A stretch of DNA of 64,000 nucleotides, taken from the NCBI RefSeq assembly GCF_014199935.1, contig NZ_JACHOP010000023.1, positions 25,482 through 89,481 on the forward strand, read 5' to 3'. The position numbers and the translations under genes are program-made. Shown in pieces: positions 7,264-16,907 of this stretch. This DNA comes from Methylorubrum rhodinum. Its GTDB lineage: Bacteria; Pseudomonadota; Alphaproteobacteria; Rhizobiales; Beijerinckiaceae. The number at the start of each line of letters is the position of its first letter. The stretch's first letter is position 1. The notes below the pieces were generated by a model, which saw nothing but the letters and a program-made list of their open reading frames with translations, had not been told where the DNA came from and made no database searches.

Positions 7264-8531
7264 ACGCCCACGCACCCGTCACCGCCGCCGATTGCGGCCC
7301 CGACATCCGCGTCGAGCGCGGCCAGCGCGCCGTCTTCTGCGGCCTCACCGGCATCGTCTGGCTGCACCGCAAGATTCAGGACGCGTTCTTCCTCGTGGTC
7401 GGCTCGCGCACCTGCGCGCACCTGATCCAGTCGGCAGCCGGCGTGATGATCTTCGCCGAGCCGCGCTTCGCCACCGCGATCATCGACGAGCGCGATCTGG
7501 CCGGCCTCGCCGACATGAACGAGGAACTCGACCGGGTCGTCACCCGGCTGATCGAGCGGCGCCCGGACATCAAGCTGCTGTTCCTCGTCGGCTCTTGCCC
7601 GTCCGAGGTGATCAAGCTCGACCTGTCGCGGGCCGCGCTCCGCCTGTCGCAGCGGCTCTCGCCCGGCGTGCGCGTGCTCAACTATTCGGGCTCGGGCATC
7701 GAGACGACCTTCACCGAGGGCGAGGATGCCTGCCTCGACGCGCTGGTGCCCAGCCTGCCGCAGGCCGAATCGGTGAGCAACGACCTTCTCGTCGTCGGCG
7801 CCTTGGCCGACGTGGTCGAGGATCAGTTCGCGCGGCTGTTCTCGGAACTGGGCATCCGCGCCCGCTTCCTGCCGGCGCGGCGCTCGGGCGAGATGCCGGC
7901 GGTGGCCCGCGGCACGCCCTACCTTCTGGCCCAGCCCTTCCTGACGGCGACCGCCCGCGCGCTCGACGAGCGCGGCGCCAAGCGCATCCCGGCCCCGTTC
8001 CCGCTGGGTGCGGAGGGCACCACCCTCTGGCTCAAGGCCGCGGCCGAGGCGTTCGGCGTCGATCCGGCGCGGTTCGAGACCGTGACCGCGCCGGGCCGCG
8101 CGCGGGCCGACCGGGCGCTGGAGCGCTACCGCGAGCGGCTTGCGGGCAAGCGGGTGTTCTTCTTCCCCGATTCGCAGCTCGAAGTGCCGCTGGCGCGCTT
8201 TCTTTCGCGCGAGGTCGGTGCCGATCTCGTCGAGATCGGCACGCCCTACCTGCATCGCGCCCATCTCGCCGCCGAGCTGGAACTCCTGCCCGCCGGCACG
8301 GCCATCGTCGAGGGCCAGAGCCTCGACGACGGGCTCGACCGCTGCCGCGAGGCGCGCCCCGACCTCACCGTCTGCGGGCTCGGCCTCGCCAATCCGCTGG
8401 AGTCCGAGGGGCTCTCGACCAAGTGGTCGATCGAGCTGCTGTTCACCCCGATCCAGGGCTACGACCAGGCCGGCGACCTCGCCGAATTGTTCGCCCGCCC
8501 GCTCCACCGCCGCGCCAAGCTGGAGGTGTAG
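7260..8531 (+). CDS. bchN: Light-independent protochlorophyllide reductase subunit N
   Basis: BchN and BchB form the NB protein (alpha2beta2) of dark-operative protochlorophyllide reductase, which reduces the C17-C18 double bond of protochlorophyllide with electrons from BchL. The 423-residue sequence keeps the three cysteine ligands of the NB [4Fe-4S] cluster, Cys27 (AVFCGL), Cys52 (SRTCAH) and Cys113 (GSCPSE). The fourth ligand is an Asp of BchB. The start ATG at 7260 overlaps the bchF stop. It is followed by bchB after 2 bp, giving coupled production of the two subunits. Confidence 0.97.
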   Translation: MNAHAPVTAADCGPDIRVERGQRAVFCGLTGIVWLHRKIQDAFFLVVGSRTCAHLIQSAAGVMIFAEPRFATAIIDERDLAGLADMNEELDRVVTRLIERRPDIKLLFLVGSCPSEVIKLDLSRAALRLSQRLSPGVRVLNYSGSGIETTFTEGEDACLDALVPSLPQAESVSNDLLVVGALADVVEDQFARLFSELGIRARFLPARRSGEMPAVARGTPYLLAQPFLTATARALDERGAKRIPAPFPLGAEGTTLWLKAAAEAFGVDPARFETVTAPGRARADRALERYRERLAGKRVFFFPDSQLEVPLARFLSREVGADLVEIGTPYLHRAHLAAELELLPAGTAIVEGQSLDDGLDRCREARPDLTVCGLGLANPLESEGLSTKWSIELLFTPIQGYDQAGDLAELFARPLHRRAKLEV

Positions 8532-8533
8532 CG

Positions 8534-10126
8534 ATGCAACTCACCGTCTGGACCTACGAGGGACCGCCGCATATCGGCGCCATGCGGGTCGCCACCGCGA
8601 TGGAGGGGCTGCACTACGTGCTGCACGCCCCCCAGGGCGACACCTATGCCGATCTGCTCTTCACCATGATCGAGCGGCGCGAGAAGCGCCCGCCCGTCAC
8701 CTACACCACCTTCCAGGCACGCGACCTCGGCGGCGACACCGCCCTGTTGTTCAAGGATGCGGTGGCGCAGGCCCATGCCCGCTTCCAGCCGCAGGCGATG
8801 ATCGTCGGGGCCTCCTGCACGGCGGAGCTGATCCAGGACGATCCGGGCGGGCTCGCCAAGGCGCTCGCCCTGCCGATCCCGGTGATCCCGCTCGAGCTGC
8901 CGGCGTACCAGAAGAAGGAGAACTGGGGCGCCTCCGAGACTTTTTATCGGCTGGTCCGCGCGCTTTCCGGTCCCGTGGTCGAGCGCAGCCCCCGCGAGGG
9001 CCGGCGCCCGCTCTGCAACATCCTGGGTCCGACCGCACTCGGCTTCCGCCACCGCGACGACCTGATCGAGATCCGAAAGATCCTCGAAGCGCTCGGGATC
9101 GACGTGAACGTCGTGGCGCCGCTGGGCGCCAGCCCGGCCGATCTCGGACGGCTGCGGGAAGCCGACTTCAACGTCGTGCTCTACCCCGAGATCGCCCGCG
9201 CGGCGGCGCAGCACCTCGAAAAGACCTTCCGCCAGCCGTTCATCGACATCGTGCCGATCGGCGTCGGCGCCACCACCCGCTTCGTCGAGGCGGTCGCCGC
9301 CCTGGCCGGCGTCGATCCGAGCCCGGTGCTGGCGGGCGTCCCCTCGCGGCTGCCCTGGTACTCGCGCTCGGTCGATTCGACCTACCTCACCGACAAGCGC
9401 GTCTTCATCTTCGGCGACGCCACCCACGCGCTCGGCATCGCCCGCGTCGCGGCCAAGGAACTCGGCTTCCGCATCGTCGGGCTCGGCACCTACAGCCGCG
9501 AATTCGCCCGCGAGGTCCGAGCGGAGGCCGCCCTCCACGGCATCGAGGCAATCATCGCCGACGATTATCTGGACGTGGAAGCCGCGATCCAGGCGGCGCA
9601 GCCCGAACTCGTGCTCGGCACGCAGATGGAGCGCCACGTCGCCAAGCGGCTGGGCATCCCCTGCGCGGTGATCTCGGCCCCGGTCCACGTCCAGGACTTC
9701 CCGGCTCGCCACTCGCCGCAGATGGGCTTCGAGGGCGCCAACGTCCTGTTCGACACCCTGGTCCATCCGCTGATGATGGGCCTGGAGGAGCACCTGCTCG
9801 GGATGTTCCGCGAGGACCCCGAGTTCCACGACGGCGCCGCCCCCTCGCATCTCGGCCGCACGCATGCCGGGCCCGCCATGGAGCCGGAGGCTGCACCGCC
9901 CGCCCCGGCGCCCGCTCCGATCGTGGTCGAGGCCGCCCAGGTCACCGTGGCTCCGATCCCGACCACGGCGCCCTGGAGCGCCGATGCCGAGAAGGAACTG
10001 AAAAAGATCCCGTTCTTCGTGCGCGGAAAAGCCCGCGCCAATACCGAGCGTTTCGCCCGCGAGCGGCAGCTCCCGCTCATCACCCTCGAGACCCTTTACG
10101 ATGCCAAAGCGCATTTCGGCCGCTAG
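8534..10126 (+). CDS. bchB: Light-independent protochlorophyllide reductase subunit B
   Basis: BchB is the partner of BchN in the catalytic component of dark protochlorophyllide reductase. The 530-residue protein has Asp36 (in PQGDTYAD), the unusual aspartate ligand of the NB cluster, and Cys95 (GASCTAEL). A C-terminal domain (about 455-530, after an Ala/Pro-rich linker) carries the WSADAEKELKKIPFFVRGK motif typical of BchB/ChlB and involved in substrate and BchL interaction. The linker (about 440-480, rich in Ala, Pro and Val) is longer than minimal members. The end overlaps the bchH start by 26 bp in another frame. Confidence 0.97.
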   Translation: MQLTVWTYEGPPHIGAMRVATAMEGLHYVLHAPQGDTYADLLFTMIERREKRPPVTYTTFQARDLGGDTALLFKDAVAQAHARFQPQAMIVGASCTAELIQDDPGGLAKALALPIPVIPLELPAYQKKENWGASETFYRLVRALSGPVVERSPREGRRPLCNILGPTALGFRHRDDLIEIRKILEALGIDVNVVAPLGASPADLGRLREADFNVVLYPEIARAAAQHLEKTFRQPFIDIVPIGVGATTRFVEAVAALAGVDPSPVLAGVPSRLPWYSRSVDSTYLTDKRVFIFGDATHALGIARVAAKELGFRIVGLGTYSREFAREVRAEAALHGIEAIIADDYLDVEAAIQAAQPELVLGTQMERHVAKRLGIPCAVISAPVHVQDFPARHSPQMGFEGANVLFDTLVHPLMMGLEEHLLGMFREDPEFHDGAAPSHLGRTHAGPAMEPEAAPPAPAPAPIVVEAAQVTVAPIPTTAPWSADAEKELKKIPFFVRGKARANTERFARERQLPLITLETLYDAKAHFGR

Positions 10127-13100
10127 GCCCGACATCCGCATCGCCATCGTCACGCTCGACAATCACTTGGCGAGCGCGGTGGAGCGGGCACGCCTGCGCC
10201 TCGCCCGCGAGATGCCGGGCCTCACCTTGAGCTTCCACGCCGCCGCGGAGTGGGAGACCGATCCGGCCGCGCTCGCCGCCTGCCGGACCGAGATCGCCCG
10301 GGCCGACATCGTCGTCTCGGCCATGCTGTTCCTCGACGATCACGTCCGGGCGATCCTGCCCGCCCTGCTGGCGCGGCGCCCGCATTGCGACGCCATGGTC
10401 GGCTGCCTCTCGGCCGCCGAGGTCGTCCGGACGACCCGGCTCAACCGCTTCGACATGAGCGGCACCAAGCGCTCGGCGCTGGACTTCCTGAAGAAGCTGC
10501 GCGGCAAGCCCGGCGCGGAGGGCAACGCCGCCCGCCAGATGGCGCTGGTGCGCAAGCTGCCGCAGATCCTGCGCTTCATCCCCGGCTCGGCCCAGGACGT
10601 GCGGGCCTATTTCCTGACGCTGCAATACTGGCTCGCCGGCTCCGACGAGAACGTGGCGGGGCTCGTCCGCTTCCTCGTGCAGCGCTACGCCGCCGGCCCC
10701 CGCGCGGTCTGGCGCGAGATCGCCGCCGCGCCTGCCCCGCAGCACTATCCCGAGACCGGGCTCTACCACCCGCGCATGCCGGGCCGCGTCGGCGAGGATT
10801 CCTTGCGCGTCCCCGCGATGTCGGGAGCGAAGGGCCGCGTCGGCCTCCTGCTGATGCGCTCCTACGTGCTCGCCGGAAACACCGCCCACTACGACGGCGT
10901 CATCGCCGCCCTGGAAGCCCGCGGCCTCTCCGTTGTGCCGGCCTTCGCGGCCGGCCTCGACAACCGCCCGGCGGTCGAAGCCTTCTTCATGCGCGACGGG
11001 CGCCCCGCCATCGACGCGCTGGTCTCGCTCACCGGCTTCTCGCTGGTCGGCGGCCCCGCCTACAACGACGCGGCGGCGGCCCAGGATCTGCTGGCCCGGC
11101 TCGACGTGCCCTACCTCGCCGCGCAGGCGCTCGAATTCCAGACCATCGAGCAATGGCAGGAGGGCGACCGCGGCCTCTCGCCGGTCGAAGCGACCATGAT
11201 GGTCGCGATTCCCGAACTCGACGGCGCCACCGCACCGATGGTGTTCGGCGGCCGCTCCTCGGCCTCCGGTCCGGACAACGCCCGCGACATGCGCGTCCAT
11301 CCGGAGCGCGCCGCGCGATTGGCCGAGCGGGTCGAGCGCATGGTGTCGCTCCGGCGCAGGGCTAAAGCCGAGCGGCGGCTCGCCATCGTCCTGTTCAACT
11401 TCCCGCCGAATGCCGGCGCCACCGGCACCGCCGCCTTCCTCTCGGTCTACGCCTCGCTCCTCAACACCCTGCGGGGTCTGGCCGCCGACGGCTACACCGT
11501 CGAAATCCCCGAGAGCGTGGATGCGCTGCGCAACAGGATTCTGGCCGGCAACGCCGCACGCTTCGGCACGCAGGCCAACGTCCACGCCCGCATCTCGGCG
11601 GAAGACCATGTCCGCCGCGAGCCGCATCTGGCCGAGATCGAAGCGCAATGGGGGCCGGCGCCCGGCCGCCACCAGAGCAACGGCGCCGACATCCTCGTGC
11701 TGGGCGTGCAGCTCGGAAACGTCTTCGTCGGGGTGCAGCCCGCCTTCGGCTACGAGGGCGATCCGATGCGGTTGCTGTTCGAGCACGGCTTCGCCCCGAC
11801 ACACGCCTTCAGCGCGTTCTACCGCTACCTGCGCGAGGATTTTGCCGCCGACGCGGTGCTGCATTTCGGCACCCACGGCGCGCTCGAATTCATGCCCGGC
11901 AAGCAGACAGGCCTGTCGGAGCGCTGCTGGCCCGAACGGCTGATCGGTGCGCTCCCGAACGTCTACCTCTACGCGGCCAACAACCCCTCCGAGGGGACGA
12001 TCGCCAAGCGCCGCTCCGCCGCGACGCTGGTGAGCTACCTCACCCCGAGTCTGGCCGCCGCCGGCCTCTATCGCGGGTTGATCGACCTCAAGGCCTCGGT
12101 CGAGCGCTGGCGCGCGCTGGAGCCGGAGGCGACCGCCGAGCGGGCGACGCTGGCCGAAGTGATCCAGTCGCAGGGCGCGGCCCTCGACCTCACCGCCGCC
12201 GAGCCGGCCTGGCACGGCGACGTGCCGGCCCGCGTCGCGGCACTCGCCGCTGCGCTGTCCGAGCTCGAACAGACCCTGATCCCGCACGGCCTCCACATCG
12301 TCGGCGAGGCGATGCCGGCGGAAGAGCGCGTCGATCTGCTGATGGCCCTGGCGGAGGCCTCGCATGGGCTGAAGCCGGCGCGGGCCGGCATCGAGCGGCT
12401 GATCGAGGGCGCGGCCTTCAACGAGGCGCTCTCGGCCGCCGGCCTGCCCCTCGACGAGACCGGCCGCACCGCCTTCGCCGACCTCGTGCGCATCGATCGC
12501 GACCTGTCGCGCGACCATGAGATCCCGGCGCTGCTGCGGGCGCTGGACGGCCGCTTCGTTCCACCGGTGGCGGGCGGCGACCTGCTGCGCAATCCGGCGA
12601 TCTTGCCGACGGGGCGCAACCTGCACGGCTTCGACCCCTACCGTCTGCCCTCCGCCTTCGCGGTGGCCGACGGCGCCCGGCAGGTCGGGCGCGTGCTGGA
12701 ACGCTACACCTCCGAGGGGCAGCCCCTGCCGGAGAGCGTCGCCATCGTCCTGTGGGGCACCGACAACCTCAAGAGCGAGGGCGGTCCGATCGCCCAGGCG
12801 CTGGCCCTGATCGGCGCCGCGCCCCGGTTCGACGGCTACGGCCGGCTGGCCGGCGCCGAACTGATCCCGCTCGCTACTCTCGGCCGCCCCCGCATCGACG
12901 CGGTCGTCACCCTATCCGGCATCTTTCGGGATTTGCTGCCGCTCCAGACCAAGTTGTTGGCGGAAGCGAGCTATCTCGCCGCCACCGCCGACGAATCGTC
13001 GGAGCAGAACTTCGTCCGCAAGCACGCGCTCGCGATCCAGGCCGAGCAGGGCTGCGACATTGAGACGGCGGCTTTGCGCGTCTTCTCCAATGCGGAAGGC

Positions 13101-13817
13101 GCCTACGGCGCCAACGTCAACCACCTTGTCGAGTCGGGTCGCTGGGACGACGCGGACGAACTCTGCGAGACGTTTTCCAAGCGCAAGTCCTTCGCCTACG
13201 GCCGCAACGGTCGCCCGGCGCCGCAGCGCGAGTTGATGCGTGCGGTGCTCGCCAAGGTCGATCTCGCCTACCAGAACCTCGATTCGGTCGAACTCGGCGT
13301 CACGAGCGTCGATCACTACTTCGACGGGCTCGGCGGCGTGAGCCGGGCCGTGGCGCGGGCCCGCGGCGCGGCGGTGCCGGTCTATATCAGCGACCAGACG
13401 CGGGGCGAGGGCCGGGTGCGCTCGCTGGACGAGCAGGTGGCGCTGGAGACGCGCACCCGCATGCTCAACCCGAAATGGTACGAGGGCCTGCTCGGCCACG
13501 GCTACGAGGGCGTGCGCCAGATCGAGGCGACCCTGACCAACACGGTCGGCTGGTCGGCGACTGCTGGCGCAGTTCAGCCCTGGATCTACGAGCGCATCAC
13601 CGAGACCTACGTGCTCGATCCCGCCATGCGCGAGCGCATGGCGGCCTTGAATCCCACGGCCTGCGCCAAAGTCGCGAGCCGCCTGATCGAAGCCCACCGC
13701 CGAGGCTTCTGGACCCCCGACGCCGCCACCCGCGACGCACTCGACCGCGCCGAGGAGGAGCTGGAAGACCGGCTCGAGGGGGTGACACCCGGCATCACCG
13801 CAGGAGTCGCGGCATGA
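10101..13817 (+). CDS. bchH: Magnesium chelatase subunit H
   Basis: BchH binds protoporphyrin IX and, with the BchI-BchD AAA+ motor, inserts Mg2+; this is the first committed step of bacteriochlorophyll synthesis. The 1238-residue cytoplasmic protein spans the full CobN/BchH family length (about 1190-1250). Conserved stretches include FGTHGALEFMPGKQ near residue 590 and LYAANNPSEGTIAKRRSAAT near residue 620. No bchI or bchD is present in this window, so the motor subunits must be encoded elsewhere. The gene is inside the bchFNBHLM operon and its stop overlaps the bchL start (ATGA). Confidence 0.97.
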   Translation: MPKRISAARPDIRIAIVTLDNHLASAVERARLRLAREMPGLTLSFHAAAEWETDPAALAACRTEIARADIVVSAMLFLDDHVRAILPALLARRPHCDAMVGCLSAAEVVRTTRLNRFDMSGTKRSALDFLKKLRGKPGAEGNAARQMALVRKLPQILRFIPGSAQDVRAYFLTLQYWLAGSDENVAGLVRFLVQRYAAGPRAVWREIAAAPAPQHYPETGLYHPRMPGRVGEDSLRVPAMSGAKGRVGLLLMRSYVLAGNTAHYDGVIAALEARGLSVVPAFAAGLDNRPAVEAFFMRDGRPAIDALVSLTGFSLVGGPAYNDAAAAQDLLARLDVPYLAAQALEFQTIEQWQEGDRGLSPVEATMMVAIPELDGATAPMVFGGRSSASGPDNARDMRVHPERAARLAERVERMVSLRRRAKAERRLAIVLFNFPPNAGATGTAAFLSVYASLLNTLRGLAADGYTVEIPESVDALRNRILAGNAARFGTQANVHARISAEDHVRREPHLAEIEAQWGPAPGRHQSNGADILVLGVQLGNVFVGVQPAFGYEGDPMRLLFEHGFAPTHAFSAFYRYLREDFAADAVLHFGTHGALEFMPGKQTGLSERCWPERLIGALPNVYLYAANNPSEGTIAKRRSAATLVSYLTPSLAAAGLYRGLIDLKASVERWRALEPEATAERATLAEVIQSQGAALDLTAAEPAWHGDVPARVAALAAALSELEQTLIPHGLHIVGEAMPAEERVDLLMALAEASHGLKPARAGIERLIEGAAFNEALSAAGLPLDETGRTAFADLVRIDRDLSRDHEIPALLRALDGRFVPPVAGGDLLRNPAILPTGRNLHGFDPYRLPSAFAVADGARQVGRVLERYTSEGQPLPESVAIVLWGTDNLKSEGGPIAQALALIGAAPRFDGYGRLAGAELIPLATLGRPRIDAVVTLSGIFRDLLPLQTKLLAEASYLAATADESSEQNFVRKHALAIQAEQGCDIETAALRVFSNAEGAYGANVNHLVESGRWDDADELCETFSKRKSFAYGRNGRPAPQRELMRAVLAKVDLAYQNLDSVELGVTSVDHYFDGLGGVSRAVARARGAAVPVYISDQTRGEGRVRSLDEQVALETRTRMLNPKWYEGLLGHGYEGVRQIEATLTNTVGWSATAGAVQPWIYERITETYVLDPAMRERMAALNPTACAKVASRLIEAHRRGFWTPDAATRDALDRAEEELEDRLEGVTPGITAGVAA

Positions 13818-14707
13818 ACATCGCCATCAGGAATCCCGTGCCGCTGCGCCGCGAGGAGGGCAGCGTGCAGGTCGCTCTCGATCCGACCGACCGGATCGAG
13901 ACTGCGAAGGTCTTCGCCGTCTACGGCAAGGGTGGCATCGGCAAGTCCACCACCTCGTCGAACCTCTCGGTCGCCTTCTCGAAGCTCGGCAAGCGCGTCT
14001 TGCAGATCGGCTGCGATCCGAAGCACGATTCGACCTTCACCCTGACGAAGCGCCTCGCGCCGACCGTCATCGACGCGCTCGAATCGGTGAACTTCCACTC
14101 CGAGGAGCTGCGGCCCGAGGATTACGTGGTCGAGGGCTATAACGGCGTGATGTGCGTCGAGGCCGGCGGTCCGCCCGCGGGCACCGGCTGCGGCGGCTAC
14201 GTCGTCGGCCAGACGGTGAAGCTCCTGAAGGAGCATCACCTCTTGGAGGACACCGACGTCGTCGTGTTCGACGTGCTCGGCGACGTGGTCTGCGGCGGCT
14301 TCGCCTCGCCGCTCCAGCATGCCGACCGCGCCTTGATCGTCACGGCCAACGACTTCGATTCGATCTTCGCGATGAACCGGATCGTGGCGGCGATCCACGC
14401 CAAGTCGAAGAACTACGGCGTGCGGTTGGGGGGCGTCATCGCCAACCGCTCGGCCAAGACCGACGAGATCGACCGCTTCAACGACGCGGTGGGTCTGCGC
14501 CGCCTCGCCCACTTCCCCGACCTCGACGTGGTGCGCCGCTCGCGCCTCAAGAAGTCGACCCTGTTCGAGATGGAGGATTCGCCGGAGCTGCGGGCGGTGA
14601 CCGACGAGTACATGCGGCTCGCCGAGACGCTCTGGGCCGGGGACGACCCCTGCGAGGCGGTGCCGATGAAGGACCGCGACCTGTTCGAATTCCTCGGCTT
14701 CGATTGA
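13814..14707 (+). CDS. bchL: Light-independent protochlorophyllide reductase iron-sulfur ATP-binding protein
   Basis: BchL is the NifH-like ATPase dimer that passes electrons from ferredoxin to BchNB. The 297-residue protein has the P-loop YGKGGIGKSTTSSN (37-50). The two cysteines that bridge the intersubunit [4Fe-4S] cluster are Cys126 (GTGCGGY) and Cys160 (DVVCGGF), and there is an ATP-sensing QIGCDPKHDST motif (65-74). Length and motifs are those of an intact enzyme. The N-terminal 30 residues before the core strand are the variable extension common in BchL. The gene overlaps bchH and precedes bchM by 13 bp. Confidence 0.97.
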   Translation: MNIAIRNPVPLRREEGSVQVALDPTDRIETAKVFAVYGKGGIGKSTTSSNLSVAFSKLGKRVLQIGCDPKHDSTFTLTKRLAPTVIDALESVNFHSEELRPEDYVVEGYNGVMCVEAGGPPAGTGCGGYVVGQTVKLLKEHHLLEDTDVVVFDVLGDVVCGGFASPLQHADRALIVTANDFDSIFAMNRIVAAIHAKSKNYGVRLGGVIANRSAKTDEIDRFNDAVGLRRLAHFPDLDVVRRSRLKKSTLFEMEDSPELRAVTDEYMRLAETLWAGDDPCEAVPMKDRDLFEFLGFD

Positions 14708-14720
14708 TCGGTTCCGCGCG

Positions 14721-15449
14721 ATGAGCAGCTACGCCACCCGCCGCACCCAGCTCGAGACCTACTTCGACCGCACCGCGGTCGAGGCGTGGTCGCGGTTGAC
14801 CTCGGACGCACCGGTCTCGAAGATCCGCGCCACCGTGCGGGCCGGGCGCGACGCCATGCGGGCGACGCTGCTCGACTGGCTGCCTGCCGACATGACCGGC
14901 CTGCGCCTGCTGGACGCCGGCTGCGGCACCGGCGCGCTGGCGGTGGAGGCCGCCCGCCGCGGCGCCACCGTGACGGCCATCGACGTGTCGCCGACGCTGA
15001 TCGGTCTCGCCCGCGAGCGCCTGCCGGAGATCGCCGGGCCGGGCTCTATCGATTTCCGGGTCGGCGACATGCTCGATCCGTGGCTCGGCCGCTTCGATCA
15101 TGTCGTCGCGATGGATTCGCTGATCCACTATCAGGCGCCCGACATCGTCCGCGCGCTGGCCGAACTGAGCTTGCGCACCGACGGCAGCGTCGTCTTCACG
15201 GTGGCGCCCCGCACCGCGCTGCTGACGCTGATGCACGCGGCCGGACAATTCTTCCCGAAGGCCGACCGGGCGCCCGCCATCGTCCCGATCACCGAAGGGG
15301 CCTTGCGCCGCCGGATCGCCCGCGAGCCGGCGCTGGAGCGGTTCTCGGTCGGCCGCACCCGGCGCATCAACAGCGGCTTCTATCTCTCGAACGCGATCGA
15401 GCTGAGGAACGGACGGCGCTCACCCGCGACGGAGGGCCGGTCGGCATGA
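14721..15449 (+). CDS. bchM: Magnesium-protoporphyrin IX O-methyltransferase
   Basis: BchM methylates the C13 propionate of Mg-protoporphyrin IX using S-adenosylmethionine, producing the substrate of the AcsF cyclase. The 242-residue protein has SAM-binding motif I LLDAGCGTGALAVEAA (63-78) and the acidic motif VTAIDVSPTLIGLAR (about 83-97). The C-terminal region carries the RINSGFYLSNAIEL pattern characteristic of the BchM/ChlM family. Length is typical (about 225-245). Its stop overlaps the lhaA start (ATGA). Confidence 0.95.
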   Translation: MSSYATRRTQLETYFDRTAVEAWSRLTSDAPVSKIRATVRAGRDAMRATLLDWLPADMTGLRLLDAGCGTGALAVEAARRGATVTAIDVSPTLIGLARERLPEIAGPGSIDFRVGDMLDPWLGRFDHVVAMDSLIHYQAPDIVRALAELSLRTDGSVVFTVAPRTALLTLMHAAGQFFPKADRAPAIVPITEGALRRRIAREPALERFSVGRTRRINSGFYLSNAIELRNGRRSPATEGRSA

Positions 15450-16891
15450 AGACCGGCCTCACCCTCACGCAGGCCCTCCTGCGGCTCGGCCCAGCGATTC
15501 TTCCCTTCGCCGATGCCGCGACGAAGGAGCTGCCGCTCGGGCGGCTGATGCGGCTGTCGCTGTTTCAGGTCACGGTCGGCATGGCCGCCGTGCTGCTGAT
15601 CGGCACGCTCAACCGCGTCATGATCGTCGAGTTGGCGGTCCCGGCCTGGATCGTGGCGGTGATGCTGTCCCTGCCGCTGCTGTTCGCGCCGTTGCGAGCG
15701 CTCGTCGGCTTCCGCTCCGACACGCACCGCTCGGTGCTGGGCTGGCGGCGCGTGCCCTACATCTGGTTCGGCACGCTTCTGCAGTTCGGTGGCCTGGCGA
15801 TCATGCCGTTCGCCCTGCTGATCCTGTCGGGCGACACCACCGGCCCGGCCTGGGTCGGGCATGTCGCCGCCGCGCTCGCCTTCCTGCTCGTCGGCGCCGG
15901 GCTGCACACCACGCAGACCGTCGGCCTCGCGCTCGCCACCGATCTGGCGCCCGCCCATGCCCGGCCGAAGGTGGTGGCCCTGCTCTGCGCCATGCTGCTC
16001 GTCGGCATGATGGGCAGCGCGCTGCTGTTCGGCCTCGCGCTCGCGAATTTCTCCCCCGTCCGGCTGATCCAGGTGATCCAGGGCGCGGCGCTGGTCACCA
16101 TCGTCCTGAACGGCATCGCCCTGTGGAAGCAGGAGCCGCGCAACGCCACCCTCACCCGCCGCGACGTGCCGCGCCCGAGTTTTTCGGAATCCTGGCAGGG
16201 CTATGCCGGCGAGCCGACCGCCCGGCGGCGGCTGGTCGCGATCGGCCTCGGCACCGCGGGCTTCTCGATGCAGGACATCCTGCTCGAACCCTATGGCGGG
16301 CAGATCCTGAACCTCAGCGTCGGCCAGACCACGGCGCTCACCGCCATGCTCGCGGCGGGCGGCGGCCTCGGCCTCGTGGCGGCGGCGCGCTGGCTCGCCC
16401 GCGGCGGCGATCCCTACCGGGTCGCGGCGGTCGGCTCGGTCATCGGCATCCTCGCCTTCTCGGCGGTGGTCTTCGCCGCCCCCCTGGCCTCGGCCCGGCT
16501 GTTCGCCGCGGGCGTGACGCTGATCGGCATCGGCGGCGGCCTGTTCGCCCACGGCACGCTCACCGCCTCCATGGCCAAGGCCGGCCCGGATGATACGGGC
16601 CTCGCGCTCGGCGCCTGGGGCGCCGTGCAGGCCACTGCCGCCGGCCTCGCCATCGCGGCCAGCGGCATCCTGCGCGATGTCGGTGCCGCGGTGGCGCAAT
16701 CGGGCGTGCTCGGCGAGGGCATGAACGAGCCGGCCATCGGCTACCTCATCGTCTACCACGTCGAGATCGCGCTCCTGTTCGCCACCCTGGTGGCGATCGG
16801 CCCGCTGGTCCGCGTCGAGTCCCGCGAGCCCGCACGTCCGGACGAGGGACGCGCGCGCACCTTCGACCCCCTCGTCAACCGTCCCACCTGA
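15446..16891 (+). CDS. lhaA: LhaA, light-harvesting 1 complex assembly MFS protein
   Basis: A 481-residue, about 12-segment BCD-family MFS protein. Position directly after bchM and before puhA identifies it as LhaA (ORF477 in Rhodobacter), needed for efficient LH1 assembly, probably by supplying bacteriochlorophyll. The hallmark segments GTLNRVMIVELAVPAWIV (about 53-70) and SMQDILLEPYGGQIL (about 274-288) are conserved, paralogous to the bch2-like protein at 1695-3062. The start at 15446 overlaps bchM; the reading frame upstream of it is only a shadow of bchM. A 16-bp gap with AGGAG leads to puhA. Confidence 0.94.
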   Translation: MKTGLTLTQALLRLGPAILPFADAATKELPLGRLMRLSLFQVTVGMAAVLLIGTLNRVMIVELAVPAWIVAVMLSLPLLFAPLRALVGFRSDTHRSVLGWRRVPYIWFGTLLQFGGLAIMPFALLILSGDTTGPAWVGHVAAALAFLLVGAGLHTTQTVGLALATDLAPAHARPKVVALLCAMLLVGMMGSALLFGLALANFSPVRLIQVIQGAALVTIVLNGIALWKQEPRNATLTRRDVPRPSFSESWQGYAGEPTARRRLVAIGLGTAGFSMQDILLEPYGGQILNLSVGQTTALTAMLAAGGGLGLVAAARWLARGGDPYRVAAVGSVIGILAFSAVVFAAPLASARLFAAGVTLIGIGGGLFAHGTLTASMAKAGPDDTGLALGAWGAVQATAAGLAIAASGILRDVGAAVAQSGVLGEGMNEPAIGYLIVYHVEIALLFATLVAIGPLVRVESREPARPDEGRARTFDPLVNRPT

Positions 16892-16907
16892 TCGGGAGGA
16901 GAGCGTC

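Noticed and set aside
7292..8533. Plus-strand frame that joins into bchB from upstream
   Set aside because: This part is an out-of-frame reading of bchN; bchB begins at ATG 8534.
10080..12626. Long minus-strand frame across bchH
   Set aside because: Arg/Ala-rich reading of the reverse strand of an intact bchH; typical GC-rich shadow frame.
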